This document shows, piece after piece, positions 36,220 to 44,076 of a DNA stretch of 63,506 nucleotides. The notes under the pieces are model-generated. The model saw only the letters and a program-made list of their open reading frames with translations, had not been told where the DNA came from and made no database searches. The stretch is from the NCBI GenBank assembly GCA_040386935.1, contig JAZKEQ010000041.1:1-63506 (forward strand), in the 5' to 3' direction. This DNA is from JABMMZ01 sp040386935. Its GTDB lineage: Bacteria > Bacteroidota > Bacteroidia > NS11-12g > UBA955. The position numbers were made by a program, and so were the translations under genes. Within the stretch, counting starts at the first letter, position 1; each line of letters begins with the position of its first letter.

Positions 36220-36227
36220 CAAATGTA
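36220..36227 (-). promoter_or_regulatory. -7 box (TACATTTG), minus strand
   Basis: Minus-strand TACATTTG is 30 nt upstream of the ATG at 36189, within the 40-bp spacer after the WG-repeat gene. Confidence 0.4.
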
Positions 36228-36229
36228 TA

Positions 36230-37072
36230 TTAATCCTGCTGAATAAATTCTCCATTTTCGTTAATAAACCCTTCTTTGCCTTTAAACTTCACTTTTGCCC
36301 AATTGTCCTTGAATTCGCCAAAGGGTTCAATTTCATCATATACAGGTTTAACAATTTCTTCTCCATTGCTATTGATAAATCCGAATTTGCCGTTTATTTT
36401 TATCAACGCCCAATCGGCTTTATATTCTCCAAATGCATCTATAAAATCATAAACAGGTTGTACAATTTCTTCTCCGTTACTATTAATAAATCCGTATTTA
36501 TCTTTGCTTTTTATCAATGCCCAATTTGTTTTATATTCTCCAAAAGCGCCAATAAAGTCATACTGGGGTTGTACAACTTCTTCCCCATTACTGCCGATGA
36601 AACCAAACTTACCATTTGCCTTTATCAAAGCCCAAGTAGCCTTATACTCACCAAATGCACCTATAAAATCGTAGCGTGGTTGAACAATTTCCTCTCCATT
36701 ATTATTTATAAATCCGAATTTGCCATTACTTTTTACCAAAGCCCAGATATCTTTATATTCACCAAATGAACCTATAAAATCATAAACAGGTTGAACAATT
36801 TCTTCTCCTTTATTGGTAATAAATCCATACTTCCCATTCTTTTTTACTTTAGCCCAATCGTGCTTAAACTCTCCAACCTGATTAATTTCATCATAAATAG
36901 CAGGGACAATTTCATTGCCTTTGCTATCAATAAAGCCATAGCATTTACCAACAACTACTCTTGCCCAATCGGCTTTGTAATCACCGAAGTTTTCTATTTT
37001 GTCAAAATTTGTTTGTGCGTAGATTCCACTTGCTGACACTGCAACAAAAATGGATAGAATGATTTTTTTCAT
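36230..37072 (-). CDS. WG-repeat secreted protein
   Basis: 280 residues: signal peptide MKKIILSIFVAVSASGIYA-Q, then seven WG repeats with a period of 37 residues. The repeat core is DWALIK-x-NGKFGFI-x-x-NGEEIVQP-x-YDFI-x-x-FGEYK. Repeats 3-6 are the most alike, also at DNA level (111-nt unit), which points to recent internal duplication. WG repeats form beta-rich solenoid or propeller-like surfaces used for binding, and are common in exported Bacteroidota proteins, but no specific ligand can be inferred. It has no sorting domain and no lipobox, so it is likely periplasmic. Confidence 0.88.
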   Translation of the reverse strand: MKKIILSIFVAVSASGIYAQTNFDKIENFGDYKADWARVVVGKCYGFIDSKGNEIVPAIYDEINQVGEFKHDWAKVKKNGKYGFITNKGEEIVQPVYDFIGSFGEYKDIWALVKSNGKFGFINNNGEEIVQPRYDFIGAFGEYKATWALIKANGKFGFIGSNGEEVVQPQYDFIGAFGEYKTNWALIKSKDKYGFINSNGEEIVQPVYDFIDAFGEYKADWALIKINGKFGFINSNGEEIVKPVYDEIEPFGEFKDNWAKVKFKGKEGFINENGEFIQQD

Positions 37073-37228
37073 ATTCCTTTTAAAGTTTTGATGGTAGACA
37101 GTTGCAGATACCTCCCCGTTTATAATAATGCAATTTACATTTTTATAAACAATTAAAAAATAATTTACATATATAATTGATTTTATTTAATATTATGCCA
37201 TTCCAATAAATTAGTTTTCTTTGCATAA

Positions 37229-37816
37229 ATGAAGAAAATTACTGAATTAACTGAAACCAGATGGCGAACAGTACACTTTAGAAATGAATTCGGGGAACTA
37301 GAACGGGATACAGAAGAATTTTCCGGACCGAGAATGGTGAGAAGCATTAAGACTGGTCCTAGATTTGCCCATTTGATAATTGATGGTTTAACATTCCAAT
37401 TATTATACATTTTTGCAAATTATTTTTTTCAAATGATCGCCCAAACGAATTCTGAAAATATAACAATAAGTGCTACAACAGGACTATTTATAAGTTTATC
37501 GTTCTTGCTCTCTTATCCGGCATTATATGCATTGTGTGAATATAAATGGCAGAAAACACCTGCTAAATTTTTAACAAAAACTATAGTAATTGATGAATAT
37601 GGCAATAAGCCTGAATTAAGCACCATTATTCTACGCTCATTGATCAGGATTGTGCCGCTTGAACCAATCTCTTGTTATGGCGATAAATACAGTCATGGTT
37701 GGCACGATTCATGGTCAAAAACATGGGTAGTTTCAGAAAAGGAGTTACAAGAACTCAAACGCTTACAACTTGAACAAGCTGAACAAGGTGAGGGAGACTA
37801 TAAGCCAATTGATTAA
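37229..37816 (+). CDS. RDD family membrane protein
   Basis: 195 residues. The RDD pattern is visible: PRFAHLIIDGLTFQLLYIF (first TM with the Arg and Asp), a second TM (ISATTGLFISLSFLLSYPALYAL), then CEYKWQKTPAKFLTKTIVIDEYGNKPELSTIILRSLIRIVPLEPIS with the second conserved Arg-rich region before a third hydrophobic part. It has a longer charged N-terminus (about 45 residues) and a Glu-rich C-terminus. RDD proteins are small inner-membrane proteins, some linked to Na+ or Li+ tolerance; no role can be assigned here. The sequence TTCTTTG lies five bases before the ATG. Confidence 0.82.
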   Translation: MKKITELTETRWRTVHFRNEFGELERDTEEFSGPRMVRSIKTGPRFAHLIIDGLTFQLLYIFANYFFQMIAQTNSENITISATTGLFISLSFLLSYPALYALCEYKWQKTPAKFLTKTIVIDEYGNKPELSTIILRSLIRIVPLEPISCYGDKYSHGWHDSWSKTWVVSEKELQELKRLQLEQAEQGEGDYKPID

Positions 37817-37831
37817 TCAATTCCTTGCTTC

Positions 37832-38194
37832 TTACCAAAGTAGCAATAACAATGCAATAATGGCAGGCAGGGCCTGAACAAAAAATATTTTTTTACTGGC
37901 GCTGAGTGCACCAAAAATGCCTGCAATGGCAACACAACTTAAAAAGAAAACTGCAATATAGGTTTGCCAGGTAGCATCTTTAATGAAAAAAGTCCAGATA
38001 AGCCCTGCTGCTAAAAACCCATTGTACAAACCTTGATTGGCAGCTAATCCTTTTGTTGGTTTAAACATTTCAGCGGGTAAGGCATTTTTAAATGTTTTTT
38101 TGCCAACGGTTTCCCAGGCAAACATTTCCATCCAAAGGATATACAAATGCTCGAAAGCAACAATACCAATTGCGATTTGTGAAATGGTCGTCAT
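37832..38194 (-). CDS. DUF1304 small membrane protein
   Basis: 120 residues with four hydrophobic helices. The sequence IAIGIVAFEHLYILWMEMFAWET and FGLxxNQGLYNGFLAAGLIW-type segment (KGLAANQGLYNGFLAAGLIW) are the DUF1304 hallmarks, followed by VAIAGIFGALSASKKIFFVQALPAIIALLLL. Inner-membrane protein of unknown function. It is convergent with the RDD gene (15 bp apart) and lies 42 bp downstream of rnhB on the same strand, so it may be co-transcribed with rnhB. Confidence 0.88.
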   Translation of the reverse strand: MTTISQIAIGIVAFEHLYILWMEMFAWETVGKKTFKNALPAEMFKPTKGLAANQGLYNGFLAAGLIWTFFIKDATWQTYIAVFFLSCVAIAGIFGALSASKKIFFVQALPAIIALLLLLW

Positions 38195-38236
38195 GTTCGC
38201 AATTAAAGGTATTTTTCAATAAACTGTTTTTTAAAT

Positions 38237-38830
38237 CTACAACAACTTTAACTGACCGGGCAATAACGTAAAACTCATTCTGTGATGGATATTGGCCCCA
38301 TGCAATCGAATGGCATCTCTGTGCTTAAGGGTGCCATACCCCTTGTTCTGCTGCCATTGATATTGCGGATACTCGACTGCCAGTGTTTCCATGTAAGCAT
38401 CTCTGTGGGTCTTTGCCAAAATAGATGCTGCTGCTATGCTTTTGAATTTGCCATCGCCTTTTACAACTGTTGTATGTCCAATCTGATTGAACTTTTTAAA
38501 ACGATTACCATCAACAAGAATATGGTCAAATGGCTGTTTCAATTGTTCCAGCGCTCTATGCATGGCCTGTATAGAAGCATTCAGGATATTGATCTGATCA
38601 ATTTCTGCAGGTGATAAACATGCAACTGCCCAAATACATTTTGCTTCAATTTCGGGGCGTAGCAACAATCTTTGTTTTTCACTCAATTGCTTGGAGTCGT
38701 TTAATCCTTCAATTTTTACACCCTTAGGTATAATAACGGCTGCGGCAAACACAGGTCCGGCCAAACAACCTCTTCCGGCCTCATCGCATCCGGCTTCAAT
38801 TCTGTTGGGTTCGAGGTAATCTGACAGCAT
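38237..38830 (-). CDS. rnhB: Ribonuclease HII
   Basis: 197 residues, typical of RNase HII, which removes single ribonucleotides and RNA-DNA hybrids from DNA. Catalytic residues are visible in IEAGCDEAGRGCLAGP (Asp16, Glu17) and HILVDGNRF (Asp107), with the DSKQLSEKQR substrate loop and the ASILAKTHRD segment. Downstream of the cyclophilin gene on the same strand; an 82-bp spacer between them holds a complex inverted repeat (38852-38895). The ATG at 38828-38830 matches the usual family start just upstream of the AGCDE motif. Confidence 0.95.
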   Translation of the reverse strand: MLSDYLEPNRIEAGCDEAGRGCLAGPVFAAAVIIPKGVKIEGLNDSKQLSEKQRLLLRPEIEAKCIWAVACLSPAEIDQINILNASIQAMHRALEQLKQPFDHILVDGNRFKKFNQIGHTTVVKGDGKFKSIAAASILAKTHRDAYMETLAVEYPQYQWQQNKGYGTLKHRDAIRLHGANIHHRMSFTLLPGQLKLL

Positions 38831-38851
38831 AATAAACCGCTATTGATTCGT

Positions 38852-38895
38852 AATCGTTGGTGTGTTGGGCCACGATATATCATGGCCCAACGATT
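38852..38895 (-). repeat. Overlapping inverted repeats in rnhB leader
   Basis: Two left arms compete for one right arm. GTTGGGCCA (38864-38872) pairs with TGGCCCAAC (38883-38891), and the inner GATATATC makes the whole 28-nt element nearly palindromic; on the minus-strand RNA the one mismatch becomes G-U. AATCGTTGG (38852-38860) pairs with CCAACGATT (38887-38895). No T-run follows, so this resembles an attenuator or processing site more than a simple terminator. Confidence 0.6.
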
Positions 38896-38912
38896 GACCC
38901 CGATTGAAAATA

Positions 38913-39458
38913 TTATAAAAATGCAGACGCTGTAGCAATCGTAGTCGGCTCATACGCTTGAACGCTTGCTCCGTTACGCACTATTTTCAATGTCTCAATG
39001 ATATCGCCTTGTTGTATGGCATCTACTACACTTTGTCCTTCGATAACACGACCGAATACTGAGTGTTTACCATCTAACCATGGTGTTGGTACGTGTGTGA
39101 TAAAAAACTGGCTGCCATTAGACACCGGACCGGCATTGGCCATACTTAAAATACCCGGACCATTATGTGTTAAACTGCGGTCGAACTCGTCTTTGAAACG
39201 GTAACCCGGTCCGCCACGGCCATCTCCACCCGGATCGCCACCCTGTACCATAAAATCAGGAATTACACGGTGAAACGTCAATCCATCGTAATAAGGCACA
39301 CCTAAAGCTTTTGCTTTATTGGGCAATTTACCTTCTGCTAAACCAACGAAATTGGCTACGGTAAGTGGTGTTTTTTCGTGTTCAAGGAACAATAGTATAG
39401 TTCCTTTGTTAGTGTGCATCTCAGCGTAAACGCCTTCTGCTAAATTTGTATAATCCAT
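38913..39458 (-). CDS. Cyclophilin-type peptidyl-prolyl isomerase
   Basis: 181 residues, a single cyclophilin domain without signal peptide, so cytosolic. Visible motifs are GTILLFLEHEKTPLTVANFVGLAEG, YYDGLTFHRVIPDFMVQGGDPGGDGRGGPGYRF (catalytic Arg in FHRV, the Gln of MVQGGD), LSMANAGPVSNGSQFFIT and WLDGKHSVFGRVIEG. It catalyses cis-trans isomerisation at proline in folding proteins. rnhB follows on the same strand after a structured spacer. The C-terminal SVQAYEPTTIATASAFL is a short family-specific tail. Confidence 0.93.
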   Translation of the reverse strand: MDYTNLAEGVYAEMHTNKGTILLFLEHEKTPLTVANFVGLAEGKLPNKAKALGVPYYDGLTFHRVIPDFMVQGGDPGGDGRGGPGYRFKDEFDRSLTHNGPGILSMANAGPVSNGSQFFITHVPTPWLDGKHSVFGRVIEGQSVVDAIQQGDIIETLKIVRNGASVQAYEPTTIATASAFL

Positions 39459-39489
39459 GTTGTTATTTGCCTAAAAATTAAATGTCTGT

Positions 39490-39687
39490 TTAAGTGTTTT
39501 CATTTTTTATTTTCAATGCTTTCAAAAGCGCTTTTATATTAAAGAATCCATCCGGTTCTATAGGGTTAGATTCTTGACTTTTGAACTGTTTCTTAAAATA
39601 AAGAATGGGTTGCAAAATTAAGCCATATTTCCCAATTTCATGATGAAATAATGATAATCTCCAGCTAAAATTTTCGTAACATTGCAC
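39490..39687 (-). CDS. Possible small ORF upstream of cyclophilin gene
   Basis: A 65-codon open frame starts at GTG 39687 within the 261-bp divergent spacer. It encodes segments such as GKYGLILQPILYFKKQF and IKALLKALKIKNENT that look protein-like, but there is no recognised family, no ATG and no promoter box. It might be the degraded end of a lost gene. I give it little weight. Confidence 0.22.
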   Translation of the reverse strand: MQCYENFSWRLSLFHHEIGKYGLILQPILYFKKQFKSQESNPIEPDGFFNIKALLKALKIKNENT

Positions 39688-39719
39688 CTTTATTCAATTT
39701 TCAATCCACTAACCAAACA

Positions 39720-41765
39720 ATGGTTACCAAAGATATTCTTTTAAAGGCCTATACCTTAATGTGCAAAGCCAGAGCCATGGCAGCCATTTACGAAGACAAC
39801 AGACCAATTACCAAATACGTTCACTCAACCAGTAAGGGTCACGAAGCCATACAGATAGCAGCCGGTTTCTTGCTGAAAGCTACAGACTATGCTGCACCTT
39901 ACTACCGCGATGAAAGCATGTTGCTGGCCATGGGTATGGAACCTTATGAATTGATGTTGCAATTGCTGGCCAAAGCAGATGATCCTTTCAGCGGTGGACG
40001 TACTTACTATTCACACCCTTCTCTGAAACGCGACAACATGCCAAAGATGCCTCACCAGAGCAGTGCTACAGGTATGCAGGCAATTCCTGCTACAGGCATG
40101 GCCCATGGTATCAAGTATAAAGAGAGTCAAAATTTATTGCCTGAAGGCGATAAGCCTGTTGTGCTTTGCAGCATTGGCGATGGCAGCATGACCGAGGGAG
40201 AAGTGAGTGAAGCCCTGCAAATGGCCGTATTGAAAGAATTGCCGGTATTGTACCTTGTACAGGACAACGATTGGGGAATTTCAGCCAGTGGTGATGAAAT
40301 GCGCGCAATGGATGCCTATGAATTTGCAGCAGGTTTTAAGGGTCTGAAAAGGGCCCGCACCGATGGCAGCGATTTTGTAGAGTGTTATGAAGATCTTAAA
40401 TCAGCCATAGAGTGGGTGCGCAAAAATCGCAAACCGATGTTGCTGCACGCAAAAGTACCTTTATTGGGGCATCACACCAGTGGTGTTCGAAGCGAATGGT
40501 ACCGCGATGATTTAGAACAGGATTTGGCAGATGATCCATTTCCTAAACTCAAAAAAATATTATTGAATCTGGCTGAAACTGAACTCACCTTACTGAAAGT
40601 TGAAGCAGATGCCAAACGCGAAATAGCAGATAGTTTTAAAAGAGCTGTTGATGCAGCAGATCCAAGCCCTGAATCGCTATACCTGCATGAATTTGCACCA
40701 ACACCTATTACTGAAGAAACAGGTGTCAGATGCCCTGAGGGCAAAGAGCCAATCGTGATGGTGGATGCAGCATTATTTGCCTGTGATGAAATATTAAAAA
40801 AACACCCTGAAGCGCTTTTATACGGACAAGATGTGGGCATTCGTTTAGGCGGTGTATTCCGTGAAGCGGCTACCTTAGCTAAAAAATATTCGAAAGAAAG
40901 GGTATTCAATACCCCTATACAAGAGGCTTATATTGTTGGTTCAACTGTTGGTATGAGTGCTGTGGGATGCAAACCCATAGTTGAAATTCAGTTTGCTGAT
41001 TATATATGGCCGGGTATCAACCAATTGGTTGAAGAAGTTTCAAAAAGTTGCTATTTATCAAATGGCAAATACCCTGTGCAATCGCTTATCAGAATACCGA
41101 CAGGCGCTTATGGTGGTGGTGGTCCTTACCACTCAGGAACAGTAGAAAGCAGTATCTTACAGATAAAAGGCATCAAGGTGGTGTATCCAAGCAATGCTGC
41201 TGATATGAAAGGTCTTTTAAAAGCCGCCTTTTACGACCCAAATCCTGTCGTGATGTTTGAACACAAAGGGTTGTACTGGAGTAAAGTTCCGGGAACTGAT
41301 TTAGCTAAATGCCCTGAGCCTGATGAAGATTACATGATTCCTTTGGGTAAAGCCAGAACAGTACTTCAGGCTGATGATGCAGCTGTAAAATATGGCGAAT
41401 CAATGGCAGTGATCACTTATGGCATGGGCGTTTACTGGGCATTGAATGCAGCCAAACAATTCGAAGGTCAGATTGAAATTGTGGATTTAAGAACACTGAA
41501 TCCATGCGATGATGAAGCCATCTACAATGCCACAAAAAAACACGGCAAAGTATTGGTGTTAACCGAAGAGACTTTGAGAAATTCATTTGCTGAGGCTATT
41601 GCCGGTCGCATACAACTGAATTGTTTCCAACATCTGGATGCACCAGTGCGTACCATGGGAAGCGCTAACTTACCTGCCATTCCGCTCAATATAGGATTAG
41701 AAAAAGAAATGCTGCCTAATGCCGATAAAGTGGCCGCCATGTTTGAACAGATGCTGAGCGAATAA
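39720..41765 (+). CDS. Fused E1 alpha/beta 2-oxoacid dehydrogenase (branched-chain/pyruvate)
   Basis: 681 residues: an E1-alpha part (about 1-300) fused to an E1-beta part (about 345-681), an arrangement common in Bacteroidota. The alpha half has the thiamine diphosphate motif (GDGSMTEGEVSEAL ... VLYLVQDNDWGIS) and a RDESMLLAMG segment; the beta half has GQDVGIRLGGVFREA, FNTPIQEAYIVGSTVGMS, IRIPTGAYGGGGPYHSGTVES and VLVLTEETLRNSFAEAI. It decarboxylates a branched-chain 2-oxoacid or pyruvate and passes the acyl group to lipoyl E2, which is not encoded here. The substrate cannot be settled by eye. trmB follows after one base. Confidence 0.9.
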   Translation: MVTKDILLKAYTLMCKARAMAAIYEDNRPITKYVHSTSKGHEAIQIAAGFLLKATDYAAPYYRDESMLLAMGMEPYELMLQLLAKADDPFSGGRTYYSHPSLKRDNMPKMPHQSSATGMQAIPATGMAHGIKYKESQNLLPEGDKPVVLCSIGDGSMTEGEVSEALQMAVLKELPVLYLVQDNDWGISASGDEMRAMDAYEFAAGFKGLKRARTDGSDFVECYEDLKSAIEWVRKNRKPMLLHAKVPLLGHHTSGVRSEWYRDDLEQDLADDPFPKLKKILLNLAETELTLLKVEADAKREIADSFKRAVDAADPSPESLYLHEFAPTPITEETGVRCPEGKEPIVMVDAALFACDEILKKHPEALLYGQDVGIRLGGVFREAATLAKKYSKERVFNTPIQEAYIVGSTVGMSAVGCKPIVEIQFADYIWPGINQLVEEVSKSCYLSNGKYPVQSLIRIPTGAYGGGGPYHSGTVESSILQIKGIKVVYPSNAADMKGLLKAAFYDPNPVVMFEHKGLYWSKVPGTDLAKCPEPDEDYMIPLGKARTVLQADDAAVKYGESMAVITYGMGVYWALNAAKQFEGQIEIVDLRTLNPCDDEAIYNATKKHGKVLVLTEETLRNSFAEAIAGRIQLNCFQHLDAPVRTMGSANLPAIPLNIGLEKEMLPNADKVAAMFEQMLSE

Positions 41766-41766
41766 C

Positions 41767-42411
41767 ATGCCTAAAAACAAGCTTAAAAAATTTAACGAGT
41801 ACCAGTCGTTCGACAATACATTCGATGCCAGAAATGAGTTCAGGGGAAAATGGCACAGCGAAGTATTTAAAAACAATAACCCCATTACACTTGAGTTGGC
41901 GTGTGGACGTGGCGAATACACGGTAGGATTGGCCCAGTTATACCCCGAAAGAAATTTTATCGGCCTTGATGTAAAAGCCTCAAGGATGTGGCAGGGTGCA
42001 AAATTTGCCAAAGAAAACAATCTCAGTAATGTTGCTTTTTTGCGCATTCAGATAGATTTTCTCAATCAGTATTTTGCAGAGGGTGAAGTGGATGAAATAT
42101 GGATCACTTTTCCCGACCCACAGCCGCAGAAGACAAGGGAAAAACAGCGTTTAACCAGTCCAAAATTTTTGGCAAAATTTGCCCAGTTATTGGGTAGAAA
42201 TAAATCCATTAATCTTAAAACAGATAGTGATTTTTTGTTTAATTACACATTGGAAACCATCAAAGAACAACCCGTTCAAATAAATGAGGTGTATATGAAC
42301 ATCGATGACCTCGATGAGTTGAAAGATGAATTGAAAATCAAAACCTATTACGAACGCATGTGGCGTGAGAAAGGAATATTGATAAAATACCTGCGTTTCC
42401 AATTCATTTAA
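41767..42411 (+). CDS. trmB: tRNA (guanine-N7-)-methyltransferase
   Basis: 214 residues. It methylates G46 in the variable loop of tRNAs using S-adenosylmethionine. Motifs: LELACGRGEYTVGLAQLYPERNFIGLDVKASRMWQGAK (SAM site), NVAFLRIQIDFLNQYF, the family signature EIWITFPDPQPQKTREKQRLTSPKFLAKF, and a C-terminal YYERMWREKGILIKYLRF tail. Start is two bases after the E1 stop (41763-41765), so the gene is co-transcribed with it without an obvious functional link. Confidence 0.95.
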   Translation: MPKNKLKKFNEYQSFDNTFDARNEFRGKWHSEVFKNNNPITLELACGRGEYTVGLAQLYPERNFIGLDVKASRMWQGAKFAKENNLSNVAFLRIQIDFLNQYFAEGEVDEIWITFPDPQPQKTREKQRLTSPKFLAKFAQLLGRNKSINLKTDSDFLFNYTLETIKEQPVQINEVYMNIDDLDELKDELKIKTYYERMWREKGILIKYLRFQFI

Positions 42412-42454
42412 TTCCCGTTTGTACAATTTAAAATACAATTTCGTTTGAACCGTT

Positions 42455-42485
42455 TTTGTGTATCGCTTATTTTGTGATACATTTG
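42455..42485 (+). promoter_or_regulatory. Promoter TTTG-N19-TACATTTG
   Basis: TTTG at 42455-42458 and TACATTTG at 42478-42485, 19 nt apart, is a full match to the Bacteroidota -33/-7 consensus. The first ATG after it is 42506, which supports that start over the in-frame codon at 42458, which would lie inside the promoter. Confidence 0.7.
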
Positions 42486-42505
42486 AATCAACAAGCTTTC
42501 AACCC

Positions 42506-44065
42506 ATGATAAAAAAATTATTCTTTTTCTTTTCTGCAACCTGTATCAGTTTGAGTACTATGGCTCAAGCCCCTACATGGGCTGATGATGTTGCTTGCAT
42601 TGTTTATTCGCACTGCACAAGTTGCCACAACACCAATGGTGCTGCGCCTTTCTCATTGCTGACATACAACAATGCTGTTACCTATTCAAGTTCCATCAGA
42701 AGGGTGATAGATGAAAATGAGATGCCACCCTGGCCGGTAGACAACAACTACCGCAAAATGGCCCATGATAGAAGTTTATCTGAAGCTGATAAAATTACTT
42801 TATTGGCTTGGTTGAATACAGGACAAACACAAGGCAATATGGGCAACGCGCCTGCCACGCCTACTTACTCATCAGCAGAAATCATCACCAATCCAAATTT
42901 AACCATTCAACTGCCAACTTATAAAGTACCTACTATAACCGAAGATCTTTACCGTTGCTTTGTGATGCCGACCAATCAATCCGCTCAAAAATTCATTACC
43001 GGTATAGAAATTATTCCGGGCAATAAAAGCATTGTTCACCATGCCCAGGTATTTTATGACACTACCGGAGCTACTACGACACTTGACAACAATGATCCTG
43101 GTCCCGGCTATACATCAGCCGGTGGTGTAGGAACAAATGCGGCAGTATTACTGGGTACATGGGTGCCCGGAGCTATGCCCATTTTTGTACCTTCGGGTAT
43201 GGGGAAAAGATTGCCGCCTACCGCTAAAATCATTGTTCAGATACATTATCCTGAATATGCCAGCGGTGAGTCGGATTCAACAAAAGTTAATTTTTTGTTT
43301 ACATCGGCTACTGTCCGAAATATCAGTGATGCGCCTGTATTGAATCACAATACAAGCATGACCAACGGACCGCTGTTTATTCCAAAAAATACGGTGAAGA
43401 CTTTTTATCAGCAATTCTTCGTTCCTTTTAATGGCACCATTTTGAGCATAGGACCACACGGGCATTTACTCTGTCAAAGTATGAAAGCCTACGCTGTAAC
43501 ATTAGCAAATGATACCATCCCATTAGTGAATATTCCCCATTGGGATTTTCATTGGCAGGGTTCTTATGATTTTCAGAAACCAATTAAATTGCCTTTTGGT
43601 ACACGCTTATATGGTGAAGCAACTTATGACAATACCACCAACAATCCGGAAAATCCTAACGACCCACCACAGGATGTCAGTGTTGGTGAGTCAACAACAG
43701 ATGAGATGATGCTGTTTTATTTTTCTTACCTCGCTTATCAGGCCGGTGATGAGAATATCATCATAGATACTGCCACTCATCAACAGCATCACGACAATTG
43801 TGTGACTAAATACAATGCTTCATTCGCCTCTCAATCTCAGATTAACGCTGTTAATATTTATCCCAATCCTGCCAATGCAACACTTACTATTCAATTGAAT
43901 CATACCAATCCATTTACAGTTTGTATTTATAATTCCATCGGGCAATTGGTGTTGCAAAAAAACAATTCCACAACCATTGACATCAGTGAATTGAATAAGG
44001 GAATTTACAATGTAGCAATTGTTGAAAATGGCAAAATAATTTTGAAAAATTTTATCAAACTTTAA
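42506..44065 (+). CDS. T9SS protein with c-type haem motif and PHM-like copper domains
   Basis: 519 residues from the ATG at 42506. Signal peptide ends STMAQA. Residues 37-41 are CTSCH, a haem c motif, followed by NEMPPWPVD and a Leu-rich helix as in planctomycete-type cytochrome domains. Residues 130-420 match copper type II ascorbate-dependent monooxygenases (peptidylglycine hydroxylase fold): VHHAQVF gives His178/His179, VQIHYP His247, GPHGHLL His318/His320, and TTDEMMLFYF Met401, corresponding to the three-His and His-x-His-Met copper sites. A type A T9SS sorting domain ends the protein (NIYPNPANATLTI ... LNKGIYNVAI). I infer a secreted or surface redox enzyme; the substrate is unknown. 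Confidence 0.85.
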   Translation: MIKKLFFFFSATCISLSTMAQAPTWADDVACIVYSHCTSCHNTNGAAPFSLLTYNNAVTYSSSIRRVIDENEMPPWPVDNNYRKMAHDRSLSEADKITLLAWLNTGQTQGNMGNAPATPTYSSAEIITNPNLTIQLPTYKVPTITEDLYRCFVMPTNQSAQKFITGIEIIPGNKSIVHHAQVFYDTTGATTTLDNNDPGPGYTSAGGVGTNAAVLLGTWVPGAMPIFVPSGMGKRLPPTAKIIVQIHYPEYASGESDSTKVNFLFTSATVRNISDAPVLNHNTSMTNGPLFIPKNTVKTFYQQFFVPFNGTILSIGPHGHLLCQSMKAYAVTLANDTIPLVNIPHWDFHWQGSYDFQKPIKLPFGTRLYGEATYDNTTNNPENPNDPPQDVSVGESTTDEMMLFYFSYLAYQAGDENIIIDTATHQQHHDNCVTKYNASFASQSQINAVNIYPNPANATLTIQLNHTNPFTVCIYNSIGQLVLQKNNSTTIDISELNKGIYNVAIVENGKIILKNFIKL

Positions 44066-44076
44066 TAGTTGAAGGT

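Noticed and set aside
36230..37072. Regular ~111-nt DNA periodicity considered as a CRISPR-like or satellite repeat
   Set aside because: The repeats are in frame and encode WG protein repeats; there are no spacer/repeat units of CRISPR size.
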